Positions 25,879 to 33,911 of a DNA stretch of 64,000 bases are shown here, in pieces. Positions within the stretch are counted from its first letter, which is position 1, and every line of letters starts with the position of its first letter. This DNA is from G965222335 sp965222335 (GTDB lineage: Bacteria; Pseudomonadota; Gammaproteobacteria; Pseudomonadales; Halieaceae). Position numbers and translations under genes: made by a program. The stretch is from assembly GCA_965222335.1 (NCBI GenBank), contig OZ244944.1, positions 3,100,001 through 3,164,000 of the forward strand, given 5' to 3'. The notes under the pieces were generated by a model, which saw nothing but the letters and a program-made list of their open reading frames with translations, searched no databases and had not been told where the DNA came from.

Positions 25879-27710
25879 TGGCGCGCGCGGTACTGCGGGG
25901 CGCCTTGCCCGCTGGCCTTGTCGTGCTTGTGCTGGCGGCGATGCCGCTGCTGGCAGCGCCCCTGAAGTCCGGGAGTCCTGCTGCAGAGGCGCCGGACCTG
26001 CTGGCGGCCCAGCGCAGGCTTTCAGAACTGGATAACTATCTCCGTGAGGGGGCGGCGGGGATGTTCCTGCGCCGGCTGGAAACGCTGCCCGAGGCGGAAG
26101 CGACTGCGGACCCGGTGCTCGCGCTGAAGGCGGCGGCGCTGCTGATGCGCGGGGACGCGCAAGCCGCGGAAGCGCTGTGGCGGGAATTTGGCCCGCTGCG
26201 CCCGCTGCCGGTCCTGGGCGCACGCGCCCTGGCCGAGGCCTACCTGGCGCGGGGTGACTGGGGCAATGCCCAGAGCGTGCTCCAGCAGGGCCTGATCAAT
26301 GATGTCAACGCGGTGGAGCTGCTGTTGCTGATGGCCCGTGCGCAACTCGAACAGGGGCGCTTCACCCGGGCGCAGGCCTATCTGCAAGACGCCCACGCCC
26401 TGTGCCAGGCGGAGTGCGGTATTCCGCAGCTGGCGGAAACGGTGCGCGATCAACTCGCCAGTACCCTGGTTCGTCTCAACCGCCACCGGCAGGCCCGGGA
26501 GGTACTCGCCAGGCCAGGTCTGGGCGCTCCGCCTGCCGAACTGGCGACGGTGATTGAGGCCCGCTACCTGGCCAGCCAGGCCGACTACAACGCCGCCCTC
26601 GAGCGGCTCGCGCTGGGGCCCCAGTCCGATCCGGTGTTGCAGGCCAGGGCGCAGGTCCTGTTGTTGTCCGGCGACTATCAAGTGGCTTGGGAGACCCTGG
26701 GTTCCCGCGGGCAGGCGGCGGGCCCGCTGGCGGTGCTCGCGCGCCTGTTGGTCGAGCCTGGGGAGTCATCAGCGCGCTCCGCCCGAGCCCTGCTGGAGAA
26801 GGACCCCACCGCGTCGCGGCTGCCTCTGCAGCAGGCCTTGCTGGCGATGGCGGCAGGAGAGCAGGAGGCCGCGGCGTCGTGGTTGCAGCGGGCCGGCCTG
26901 CCCCTTGCAGAAATGGTTCGTCACCCGGCTTTCATGCAAGACCTGCAGTCTGCCGCGCTGGCGCCGGGGTTGGCGCTGGCGTACTTCAGCCTGGACCAGG
27001 GTTATTTCGAGCAGGCGCGGCAGCGGGCGAGCGCACTGCGCGAGGCGCACACAGATAACGTGTTGCCGGCACTGCTGCTGGCCGAGACCCTGCGCTTAAC
27101 GGGCGAAGCAGGCGCCGCGGTCGACGTTTATCGGGACGCCCTCGAGCTGCTTCCGGAGAGTGTCGGCCTGCGCTTCCAGCTGGCCGGGGCGCTCACCGCG
27201 GCGGGTGAGGCGGGTGCGGCGCTGGCCGAGTACGAGTCGATGCTGGAGGCGCATCCGGACTTCGTGGCCGGGCAGCTCGCCTACGGTGAGCTGCTGCAGG
27301 CTGACCAGGGGTGGGAAGGCGCGCGGGAGGCCTGGCAGTGGGCACTGAACTTCAAGCCCGAGTCCGTGCCACTGCTCCTGGCCCATGCCCGGGCGGTACT
27401 TGAATCAGCGCGCGGGGAATGGCCCGCGGGCATGCTGGAAGACCTGGCCCGGCGTCAGCTACCCCCGGGGGAGCTGGCTTTCCTGCAGGGTCGGGCGGCC
27501 TGGCTGCGCGGTGCCGAGGCGCAGGCGCTCAGCGAGCTGTTTGCTGCTGTGCAGGCCGATCCGCGGGCGGAGTGGCTGGCGGCGCTTGCCACGGCGTATC
27601 AGGAATTGGGGCGCGCCCACGCGGCGCGGCAGCTGGAGTGCCAGGCGGCGCTGATGTCGTTCAATCCACTGTCACCGCCGGTAGCGATGCCCGCCGCCTG
27701 CGGCGGTTGA
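25878..27710 (+). CDS. Exported TPR-repeat protein
   Basis: A 610-residue protein whose ATG shares the final A of the preceding TGA (TGATG), so it is translationally coupled to the PrsT-type gene. A hydrophobic signal (LVVLVLAAMPLLAAP) precedes the repeats. TPR-like helices extend over most of the length, for example LADNYL-like VELLLLMARAQLEQGRFTRA and FVAGQLAYGELLQADQGWE. It contains a small number of cysteines near CQAECG but no recognised catalytic domain. It is probably a periplasmic scaffold working with PrsT. Its 3' end overlaps the convergent Lnt-like gene by 50 bases. No family name beyond TPR protein can be supported. Confidence 0.8.
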   Translation: MARAVLRGALPAGLVVLVLAAMPLLAAPLKSGSPAAEAPDLLAAQRRLSELDNYLREGAAGMFLRRLETLPEAEATADPVLALKAAALLMRGDAQAAEALWREFGPLRPLPVLGARALAEAYLARGDWGNAQSVLQQGLINDVNAVELLLLMARAQLEQGRFTRAQAYLQDAHALCQAECGIPQLAETVRDQLASTLVRLNRHRQAREVLARPGLGAPPAELATVIEARYLASQADYNAALERLALGPQSDPVLQARAQVLLLSGDYQVAWETLGSRGQAAGPLAVLARLLVEPGESSARSARALLEKDPTASRLPLQQALLAMAAGEQEAAASWLQRAGLPLAEMVRHPAFMQDLQSAALAPGLALAYFSLDQGYFEQARQRASALREAHTDNVLPALLLAETLRLTGEAGAAVDVYRDALELLPESVGLRFQLAGALTAAGEAGAALAEYESMLEAHPDFVAGQLAYGELLQADQGWEGAREAWQWALNFKPESVPLLLAHARAVLESARGEWPAGMLEDLARRQLPPGELAFLQGRAAWLRGAEAQALSELFAAVQADPRAEWLAALATAYQELGRAHAARQLECQAALMSFNPLSPPVAMPAACGG

Positions 27711-29205
27711 CGGGCAGCCAGCACCCCCACAACAGTGCCACCCAGATAAGCGCCGGCGCGATATGGTGGCCGAACCGGGTAAAGACGGTCAGGGTCGCTG
27801 TCCGGGCCACTTCCGCATCCAGGGCACCCTCCGCGAACAGTGCACTTTGCGCCTGTATTCGGCCATCAGGGCCCACCACGAGCGCTGGCCCGGCATTGGC
27901 GCTGCGCACCAGCCAGCGGCGGTTTTCCACTGCGCGAAAGGCCAGGTGCGGCAGTGGTATCGCGTACGCAGCCCGCAGTGTCCCGAAGGCGGCTTCGTCG
28001 TTGGACAGGTTAATGAGCACGCTCCCCCCCAGTAGCACCAGCTCACGCACGTGATGTGGAAACAGGGCTTCCCAGCAGATGAAGGCGGCGAGCGCCGTGT
28101 CCGGGCGCGGGTGAATCAGTGTCGGCTCTGTCCCCGGCGTCAGGCGCGATGGCCAGCGGCGGCCCAGGGTTGCCGGTAGCAGGCTGGCCAGGGGTGTTTT
28201 TTCCACCCCGGGGGCCAGCAGGACCTTGTGGTACTCCTGGGCGATATAGCCTGCCGGCGGAACCAGGAATGCGGCGTTGTAGACTGCCGTAGCGCCGCTG
28301 TCGGTGGCGCGAACAGAGTGCGCGCCTATGACCAACGGGGCGCTGGCATCGGCGGCGATGGCCAGTAGCCCCTGGATCAGGTCGCGTTCTTTGGGAGAGC
28401 GCAGCCATACCGGCACGCTGGTTTCCGGCCAGAGAATCAGGTCGGGAGGCACTGCAGCGGACGCCGCGGCGCGGGTGATATCGGCAAAGCGGTCGAACAT
28501 GGCCCTGATGGCCTCGCGATCGCGCTTTTGTTCGGGCTTGACCCGGGTGTGCAGGCTGAGTACCCGCAGGGAGCTATCCGCGGTCACCGGTGTCGTGAAA
28601 TCCTGCAGCCTGATCGCGCCATAGAGCCCCGCGGCGAGAACCAGGCTGGCGGTGCCCGCCAGCCAGGGCAGGGCGCGCCGCGGCCCGTCCAGCCACAGCC
28701 GGGCCAGCATCAGGTTCAGGGCCATCACCAGCAGGCTGACCGCATGGGCGCCGCCCAGTTCGGCCAGCTGTATCAGCGCCGGTGCCTCCCACAGGAAATA
28801 GCCCAGGCCGTAGGCCGGCAGCTCGAAAAAGCGGTCGGAAACCAGCGCCTCGCTGGCCAGCCAGAAGCACAGGGTCCAGGCCGACAGCCAGCCGCCTCTC
28901 AGGCCACAGCGCAGGCCGGAAAGAATGGCGACCGCCAGCGCCGCGTGCAGCAGGGCGTAAAGGCCCACCACGGGAATCAGGGACCAGGGGTTGACCGTGA
29001 GTAGCCAGAAGAACAGGGAGCCCGCGTGCATCAGGCCCAGCAGGTAGCCTGCCGCAACCGCATCGCGCCAACGCAGCCGCCCGCCGTGGAAGCGCCTCTC
29101 AAGACTGATCAGCAGCGGCAGGTAAGCCACCAGAATCAGCGGCCAGATACCCAGGGAAGGGGAGGCGAGCAGCACCAAGCTGCCGGACAGGAGGCCAGCG
29201 ATCAT
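27661..29205 (-). CDS. Lnt-like apolipoprotein N-acyltransferase/nitrilase-fold membrane protein
   Basis: A 514-residue protein with N-terminal transmembrane helices (GSLVLLASPSLGIWPLILVAY and several more to about residue 195) and a C-terminal carbon-nitrogen hydrolase domain. The nitrilase triad can be placed at Glu in LILWPETSVP, Lys in YHKVLLAPGVEKTPL and Cys in LAAFICWEALFPH. This is the architecture of Lnt, which N-acylates lipoproteins. Whether it is the housekeeping Lnt is doubtful: the usual neighbours (ybeX/corC, ybeY) are absent and it lies in a PEP-CTERM neighbourhood, so it may be a specialised paralogue. It converges on the TPR gene with 50 bases of overlap. An AGGA ribosome-binding site precedes the ATG. 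Confidence 0.82.
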   Translation of the reverse strand: MIAGLLSGSLVLLASPSLGIWPLILVAYLPLLISLERRFHGGRLRWRDAVAAGYLLGLMHAGSLFFWLLTVNPWSLIPVVGLYALLHAALAVAILSGLRCGLRGGWLSAWTLCFWLASEALVSDRFFELPAYGLGYFLWEAPALIQLAELGGAHAVSLLVMALNLMLARLWLDGPRRALPWLAGTASLVLAAGLYGAIRLQDFTTPVTADSSLRVLSLHTRVKPEQKRDREAIRAMFDRFADITRAAASAAVPPDLILWPETSVPVWLRSPKERDLIQGLLAIAADASAPLVIGAHSVRATDSGATAVYNAAFLVPPAGYIAQEYHKVLLAPGVEKTPLASLLPATLGRRWPSRLTPGTEPTLIHPRPDTALAAFICWEALFPHHVRELVLLGGSVLINLSNDEAAFGTLRAAYAIPLPHLAFRAVENRRWLVRSANAGPALVVGPDGRIQAQSALFAEGALDAEVARTATLTVFTRFGHHIAPALIWVALLWGCWLPVNRRRRRASLPAVTVD

Positions 29206-29234
29206 GCGAGGGTCCTGGCGTTGATGCGGACAAA

Positions 29235-29262
29235 AAAAAGCAGAGCTTACACTCTGCTTTTT
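29235..29262 (-). terminator. Rho-independent terminator, probably bidirectional
   Basis: Stem arms AAAAAGCAGAG and CTCTGCTTTTT with loop CTTACA. It lies 32 bases past the stop of the second PEP-CTERM gene and ends in a T-run in both directions, isolating that gene from the Lnt-like gene. Confidence 0.85.
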
Positions 29263-29293
29263 CCGGCCGCCACCGAGGTGGCGAAGCTGAAGC

Positions 29294-29857
29294 TCAGCCG
29301 CGGCTGGCGCGGCGGCGCAGGAAGGTCAGACCCAGCAGGCCCAGGGCCAGGATGGCCAGGGTGCCGGGCGCGGGTACCGGGTTGGCTGCAGCCTGCACGG
29401 TGAGCTCCTGGTTGAAGCCGCCTTCGCCCAGGCCGGCGCTGCTGAAGGCCACATTGTATACGCCCGGACCGCCAAAACTTTCCTGGAAGGACAGTGAGCC
29501 CTCAAGAAACCATGTTGCGAAGGTACCCTCTTCCGGGCTAAGAATGTCTCCACCGTTCGGGAGAATCGACGAAGCACTGCCGAGCAGGGCGCCGTCAGAG
29601 GTAAGCAGGTTCAGGTCGATATTTTGCCCAACGGTGAAGAATGGTGGATCTAAAAAAAGCACGCCAAGCTCAAAGCGCAGGTCAATCCCTAGCGCATAGG
29701 TCTGACCCACGGTGATACTGGTCGTGGCGTCGGTCCAGCTGCTGCCGTCCAGGGACACACCCTCGATGCTGTATTCGGAGGCCGAGCCGCTAGCAAACTG
29801 TGCGGCGAGCACCAGCGGCAGGGCGGCAAGGGTAGAACGGGCAATGTGCTTGATCAT
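29294..29857 (-). CDS. PEP-CTERM sorting domain-containing exported protein (second)
   Basis: A 187-residue exported protein. The signal peptide is IARSTLAALPLVLAAQFASG and the C-terminus is a PEP-CTERM variant: VPAPGTLAIL, hydrophobic LALGLLGLTFL, basic RRRASRG. Here the central Glu of the PEP triad is Ala (P-A-P), a common accepted variant. The mature domain is all-beta looking, low in Cys, and unrecognised. A sigma-54-type element lies about 40 bases upstream and an AGGAAACAG ribosome-binding region directly before the ATG. The terminator at 29235-29262 makes it a single-gene transcript. It is likely a surface or matrix protein processed by exosortase A; its own function is unknown. Confidence 0.9.
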   Translation of the reverse strand: MIKHIARSTLAALPLVLAAQFASGSASEYSIEGVSLDGSSWTDATTSITVGQTYALGIDLRFELGVLFLDPPFFTVGQNIDLNLLTSDGALLGSASSILPNGGDILSPEEGTFATWFLEGSLSFQESFGGPGVYNVAFSSAGLGEGGFNQELTVQAAANPVPAPGTLAILALGLLGLTFLRRRASRG

Positions 29858-29896
29858 AGGACTGTTTCCTGATGGCGATTATGTTGATTATTCCAA

Positions 29897-29912
29897 TGCA
29901 CCAACCGTGCCA
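29897..29912 (-). promoter_or_regulatory. Sigma-54 (-24/-12) promoter of the second PEP-CTERM gene
   Basis: The minus strand reads TGGCACGGTTGGTGCA. The -24 GG and -12 GC are 10 bases apart, and TGGCACG is consensus; the -12 box is GTGC in place of TTGC. The predicted start is near 29886, about 29 bases before the ATG. Confidence 0.72.
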
Positions 29913-30332
29913 ACTTTTGATTGTGGGGCGTAAATTGTTGAAAACCTCCCGGCCGTATAAGAGCGCTCCGCCGTTCTGTGAGAAAAAAGCGATATAAAAC
30001 AGTGAGATAAGCCATCATAAAGTAGGGCATGCTCGCGCAGGTCGCCCACCGCCCGGTCGTTGGGGAATCGGTGATCCCGGCGCCCGTGACTGCCCAGTGT
30101 AAAATACACTGACACTTCCCTGACGCTTAGATACCCGCGCATGCCGTAGTGTCCCGGAAAGCGCGAACAAGTGTGAGCCGGCCCGCAATTTCGCCAGACC
30201 AAGCTGGCGTGATAGGCAGGCCTTTGCCATACTTTTTCCCGTGACGGATTTCTTTACACCGGCGGCCGAAACGACTACGTTGACGCTGCGCGAGATTATA
30301 CAAGTTTAGAGATTTCAGAGAGTTGCGTTGAG

Positions 30333-30348
30333 TGGCGTGAATTTTGCA
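30333..30348 (+). promoter_or_regulatory. Sigma-54 (-24/-12) type promoter of the HPr-rel-A operon
   Basis: The sequence TGGCGTGAATTTTGCA has a consensus TTGCA -12 box and GG-N10-GC spacing; the -24 box is TGGCGT, two bases off TGGCAC. The predicted start is near 30359, giving a leader of about 80 bases before the ATG at 30439. It would place this operon under the same sigma factor as the PEP-CTERM genes. Confidence 0.65.
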
Positions 30349-30438
30349 GACATGCACGCATGCATCGGGGAACAGGCGCGGCGGCAAGCCACCCACGCGC
30401 CGGACAGATTCCCCATACTGAACTGAATCGGAACCACT

Positions 30439-31065
30439 ATGAAGGATCGTGAAGCAGAAGCCAGCGAACAGCCACCGGCGGCGGATAACGCCCCCGGGGC
30501 GGCTCCAGGCGCGTCACTGAGTCGCCTGTCCCGCCGCCGGTTTGCCGGCGCCGGCGTCGCCGTGCCCGTGGTGCTGAGCCTGGCCAACCGGCCCGCCTTT
30601 GGCGCGGTGTGCAGCCCTTCCGGTTTCGTGTCCGCGTCGCCGGAGAATCCCTCGGGGATTCGCCACCATGAGGCGGGCTGTGGGGGATTGAGTCCCATCG
30701 CTTGGGCAAACCCCGACGCAAACGCTGGTGCAGGAAGCCGACAGCAATGGATAGCCGCGGGGTACTTTCCTAACCCGAGGGAGGAAAGCGACGACCCACT
30801 CGGCACCCTGTTCGACGAGGCTTTCGATACTGCCTTGGGCGTTGGGACCATGCAGGATGTGCTGTTGAGCCATCCGAATTCTCTGGAGAGCCATGCCGTG
30901 GCCGGCTTGCTTAACGCAGAAACCTTTGGCTTTATGAAGCCCTACGACTTCGTCGGTTTGTACCGCGCAGTCAGAGCCGGCAAGTCCTTCACCACGTCCA
31001 GCGGTGTCGAAGTTACTATGAACGAGTTCCAACTTCAGACCTTTATCGAGCAGACTTACAACTAA
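30439..31065 (+). CDS. Tat-signal-like hypothetical protein heading the HPr-rel-A operon
   Basis: A 208-residue protein I do not recognise by name. After a 28-residue Pro/Ala-rich leader it has LSRRRFAGAGVAVPVVLSLA, a twin-arginine-type motif (S-R-R-R-F) and hydrophobic stretch, followed by NRPAFGAVCSPSG, so folded export through Tat is plausible. The mature part has two cysteines (AVCSPSGF and EAGCGGLSP) and a C-terminal region rich in F, L and T ending in FIEQTYN. It lies 10 bases upstream of the PqqD-like gene and so is probably cotranscribed with the kinase and nucleotidyltransferase. It could be the protein that the system modifies. That is inference from position and co-occurrence logic only. 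Confidence 0.7.
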   Translation: MKDREAEASEQPPAADNAPGAAPGASLSRLSRRRFAGAGVAVPVVLSLANRPAFGAVCSPSGFVSASPENPSGIRHHEAGCGGLSPIAWANPDANAGAGSRQQWIAAGYFPNPREESDDPLGTLFDEAFDTALGVGTMQDVLLSHPNSLESHAVAGLLNAETFGFMKPYDFVGLYRAVRAGKSFTTSSGVEVTMNEFQLQTFIEQTYN

Positions 31066-31075
31066 GGTCCCGCCT

Positions 31076-31351
31076 GTGTCCGTTTCCACAGCGGGTTGGC
31101 GAGCCATTGACCCAGCGTCCTGTGCCTGCCACGCGTTCCCCGAGGGGCTCGCGGTGTTTCGCGAGTCCGACAAGTCTACGTTCTACCTGCCGCACCCCGC
31201 CGGAGAGTTGCTGTCCGTGCTGCGTGAGCAGGCACGAGAGCTGGAGCTGGATGAGATCCGCGCGCTGATGCAGGAGCACCTGCAGGCCCCGACCCTGGAG
31301 GCGGTTCTGGTCGAGCTAGAGCAATTGCAACTGGTTGAACGCGCGCAATGA
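31076..31351 (+). CDS. HPr-rel-A system PqqD family protein
   Basis: A 91-residue protein with GTG start. It has the PqqD fold pattern: GLAVFRESDKSTFYLPHPAGELLSVL, corresponding to the usual beta-hairpin with a conserved L-N/H-x-x-A/G stretch before a helix, then ELDEIRALMQEHLQAPT and a final helix. PqqD-like proteins bind substrate peptides and hand them to modifying enzymes. This subtype accompanies HprK-related kinase A, whose gene overlaps it by ATGA. No radical SAM enzyme is present in the operon, so the partner is more likely the kinase or nucleotidyltransferase. The presence of the module next to PEP-CTERM genes is consistent with what is known of its distribution. Confidence 0.85.
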   Translation: MSVSTAGWRAIDPASCACHAFPEGLAVFRESDKSTFYLPHPAGELLSVLREQARELELDEIRALMQEHLQAPTLEAVLVELEQLQLVERAQ

Positions 31352-32259
31352 GCCTTGCCGGTTCCGCGGGGGAACTCGCCCTCCGGGCCCGGCATCAGGG
31401 CCTGCTGTTCCATGCCGGCCGCTTCACGGTCCGCCTGTACACACCACTACCGCGCCTTGTAGAGGGTGTGCAGGCCATGTACGCCGGTGCCCCCGCTGCC
31501 GAGGGGCCCTTCGCTGACTTCACCGTGCAGGTGAGCCCCCCCCTGGGCCCGCGGCGCTGGTACCGTCCCCAGGTACTGTTCTCCCTGAACGGCGCCCGGC
31601 CCTTCGCGCCCCTGCCCAGAGCACACGCCTTTCCCCTGCTGGAGTGGGGCCTGAATTGGTGTGTGTCCAATCATTGCCACCAGTACCTGATCGTGCATGC
31701 CGCCGTGGTGGAGAAGCGCGGCAGGGCGCTGATTCTGCCGGGCAGCCCCGGGGCGGGCAAGAGTACCCTCACCGCACTGCTGACGGGGCTCGGCGGCTGG
31801 CGCCTGCTATCGGATGAGCTGACCCTGATCGAGCTGACCTCTGGCCTGGTACACGCCAACCCGCGGCCGGTCAGCCTGAAAAACGCGTCAATCGCCTTGA
31901 TGCAGCGGGAGTTGCCGGAAGCGCAATTCAGCCCGGCGGTGCGCGACACCCTCAAGGGCACGGTCGCGCACCTGCAGCCAGGGCGGGACAGCCTCGCCAG
32001 GCTCGCCGAGCCCGCGGTGCCGGCCTGGGTGGTGTTCCCCCGCTACGACCCGGAAGCGGCTACCGCTTTGCAACCCCTGCCCCGGGGGGAGGCCTTTATT
32101 CGCATGGCCGACAACGCCTTCAACTACGCCATTCATGGGCGCCTGGGCTTTGCTGCCCTGACGGCAATGGTGGATGCCTGCGACTGTTACGAGTTGCCGA
32201 ATGACGGCTCCGTGGATGCCGTGCTCAGCCTGCTTGACCGCCTGGCGGACAGCGCATGA
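31348..32259 (+). CDS. HprK-related kinase A
   Basis: A 303-residue homologue of the C-terminal kinase domain of HPr kinase/phosphorylase. The Walker A motif is LPGSPGAGKSTLTALL near residue 132, followed by LLSDELTLIEL, which matches the HprK S-D-D/E region, and NPRPVSLKNASIALM. The N-terminal HprK domain is replaced by an unrelated region (GELALRARHQGLLFHAGRF). The neighbouring substrate for classical HprK, HPr, is not in the operon, so this kinase probably phosphorylates another protein or small molecule. It overlaps the PqqD-like gene upstream and the nucleotidyltransferase downstream, each by 4 bases, indicating a strictly coupled operon. Confidence 0.9.
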   Translation: MSLAGSAGELALRARHQGLLFHAGRFTVRLYTPLPRLVEGVQAMYAGAPAAEGPFADFTVQVSPPLGPRRWYRPQVLFSLNGARPFAPLPRAHAFPLLEWGLNWCVSNHCHQYLIVHAAVVEKRGRALILPGSPGAGKSTLTALLTGLGGWRLLSDELTLIELTSGLVHANPRPVSLKNASIALMQRELPEAQFSPAVRDTLKGTVAHLQPGRDSLARLAEPAVPAWVVFPRYDPEAATALQPLPRGEAFIRMADNAFNYAIHGRLGFAALTAMVDACDCYELPNDGSVDAVLSLLDRLADSA

Positions 32260-33344
32260 CGCCGCAGAACTTTCTCCTGCGCGACGTGCTACTGGAGCCC
32301 CGGCGGGTGTTCGACTACGACCTGGCCAGCTGGGACCAGCTGATCCAGCAGGCCCGCAGTACAGGCCTGCTGGCCAGGGTCTGTGGCCTGCTGCGGGAGG
32401 CGGACGTGCTGGAGCAGACACCCGAGCCGGTGCGCTGGCACCTGGAGTCCGCCTGGGTTGTGTTCCTGGCCCATCGCGAGGATATCCTGCTGGAGGTGGG
32501 CTACCTGCGCCAGGCCCTGGCCACCGTGGGACTGCGCCCGGTGCTGCTCAAGGGCGGAGCTTACATCGCGGCCGGAGATCGTGCCGCGATGGGGCGTATG
32601 TTCAGCGATGTCGATATCTTCCTGCCCCGTTCCCGCCTGGCGGAAGCCGAGCAGGTGCTGCGCTGGCAGGGCTGGGAGGGCGAGACGCTCAGTGACTATG
32701 ACCAGGCCTACTACCGCCATTGGATGCACGAGATTCCGCCCCTGGCCCATCGCGCCCGGGGAATTGCGCTTGATGTGCATCACAACCTGCTGCCACTGAC
32801 CTCGAGGGTCCGCCTTGATGCCGAAGCCATCGCCGAGGGCATTGAGTCTTCGACCGTTTCGGGTGTGGATGTACTGGCGCCTACCGATCGGGTGCTGCAC
32901 AGCGCCGCTCACCTGCTGCTGGAAGGCGAGTTCGATAACGCCTTTCGCGACCTGTCGGACCTGTACATCCTGATAGACGAGATGAGCGCTGCGGACCCCG
33001 CGTTCTGGTCGAGCCTGGTGGCGCGGGCTCGCCAGCTGGGCCTGGGGCGCGTGCTCTATTATGCGCTGCAGCAGCTGCAGGGAATCCTCGGGCTCGTGCC
33101 GCCACCGGCAGTCTCGGCGACGGCGCGCGCCGAGGCGCCGTGGGCGCCGGTCGCGGCGCTGATGAACTGGCTGTTCGGGCGCGCCCTGTTGCCTCGCGGG
33201 GTGGCAGGCGGCGGGCAGGGAGCGGCCCGATTTGCCCTGTATTGCCGTTCACACTACCTTAAAATGCCTCTGCCCCTGCTGGTCCGACACCTGTGGCACA
33301 AGACCTTCGTTACTCCGTTCGAGAAGCCGGAGGTGGAGGCCTGA
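32256..33344 (+). CDS. Nucleotidyltransferase family protein of the HPr-rel-A operon
   Basis: A 362-residue protein of the large uncharacterised nucleotidyltransferase family (NTP_transf_5 type). The active-site pattern is visible as VLLKGGAYIAAGDRAAMGRMFSD-V-D-I-F: a G-G/A loop and the D-x-D pair (SDVDIFL) near residue 125, as in MinD-independent nucleotidyltransferase folds. WMHEIPPLAHRARGIALDVHHNLLP supplies a later conserved D/H stretch. It starts 4 bases inside the kinase gene. Transfer of a nucleotide to the same target as the kinase or to a sugar is possible; the acceptor is unknown. Its end overlaps the convergent small membrane-protein gene by 35 bases. Confidence 0.85.
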   Translation: MTPQNFLLRDVLLEPRRVFDYDLASWDQLIQQARSTGLLARVCGLLREADVLEQTPEPVRWHLESAWVVFLAHREDILLEVGYLRQALATVGLRPVLLKGGAYIAAGDRAAMGRMFSDVDIFLPRSRLAEAEQVLRWQGWEGETLSDYDQAYYRHWMHEIPPLAHRARGIALDVHHNLLPLTSRVRLDAEAIAEGIESSTVSGVDVLAPTDRVLHSAAHLLLEGEFDNAFRDLSDLYILIDEMSAADPAFWSSLVARARQLGLGRVLYYALQQLQGILGLVPPPAVSATARAEAPWAPVAALMNWLFGRALLPRGVAGGGQGAARFALYCRSHYLKMPLPLLVRHLWHKTFVTPFEKPEVEA

Positions 33345-33561
33345 CCGAAGTCAGGCCCCCGCTCTGCAGTGTCGCCTCGAGCGACCAGAGCTTGGCAAAA
33401 CAGCCGATCAGCAGCAGGGCGATACCGCCGACCAGCCATTGGGCCAGCTCGGTGTCCAGCAGGTAGTGCTCACCGGACAGGCGCAGCAATACCGCCAGCA
33501 CGCAGGCCGCGGCGCCTCCAATCCCTGCGGCGTTACTTATTTTGTTGACCAATTCAGCCAT
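33310..33561 (-). CDS. Small two-helix membrane protein, function unknown
   Basis: An 83-residue protein starting at ATG 33561, chosen because GGGAG precedes it by 8 bases; the open frame reaches 33594. It has two hydrophobic segments (GIGGAAACVLAVLLRLSG and LVGGIALLLIGCFAKLWSL) with a short charged loop and a Pro-rich tail. No family is recognised. It runs towards the nucleotidyltransferase gene and overlaps its 3' end by 35 bases. Both the good start and the clean helix pattern support a real gene. Confidence 0.55.
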   Translation of the reverse strand: MAELVNKISNAAGIGGAAACVLAVLLRLSGEHYLLDTELAQWLVGGIALLLIGCFAKLWSLEATLQSGGLTSVRPPPPASRTE

Positions 33562-33911
33562 GGCACTGGCTCCCGCCTTGCGGCCGGCGACCAACCCGCC
33601 AGCGTCAGCGTGAGTATCTGGCCGTCGCGTGCCGGAATCAAGTCAGGTTGCCAAGGAGGGCTCTCGCCAATACCAGGTTGGAAGCACCAGCGCCGGAGGG
33701 CTCAGTGAAGCGACGGCCCCTGTTGCCTCTGCGAATGACTTTCAATATTTACTGGCAAGAACGATTTAGTGGTGTCGGTTTTATTTACATACCAGGCTGT
33801 TTGCGGGTGCGGAAATCGCTGCAGGGCTGGTTTTTACAGGGGTGGCACCTAACTTGCATGCCCTATGATGCTAGGGATATGCCAGCATCAAACGAACGTG
33901 AGGAGATCACC
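33562..33911. other. Intergenic region with a sigma-54 promoter
   Basis: A 350-bp AT-richer region upstream of the third PEP-CTERM gene. It holds the -24/-12 element annotated at 33843; otherwise no gene or repeat is apparent. Confidence 0.55.
33843..33858 (+). promoter_or_regulatory. Sigma-54 (-24/-12) promoter of the third PEP-CTERM gene
   Basis: The sequence TGGCACCTAACTTGCA matches the RpoN consensus at both boxes (TGGCAC and TTGCA) with GG-N10-GC spacing. The predicted start is near 33869, about 43 bases before the ATG at 33912. Confidence 0.85.

Larger units (their letters stand above)
29858..30438. other. Divergent intergenic region carrying two sigma-54-type promoters
   Basis: This 581-bp space separates the second PEP-CTERM gene (minus) from the HPr-rel-A operon (plus). 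Apart from the two -24/-12 elements annotated separately I see no gene; the short frames on both strands lack motifs. The space between the two elements is a natural place for binding sites of an enhancer-binding activator, but I found no clear dyad. Confidence 0.6.
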
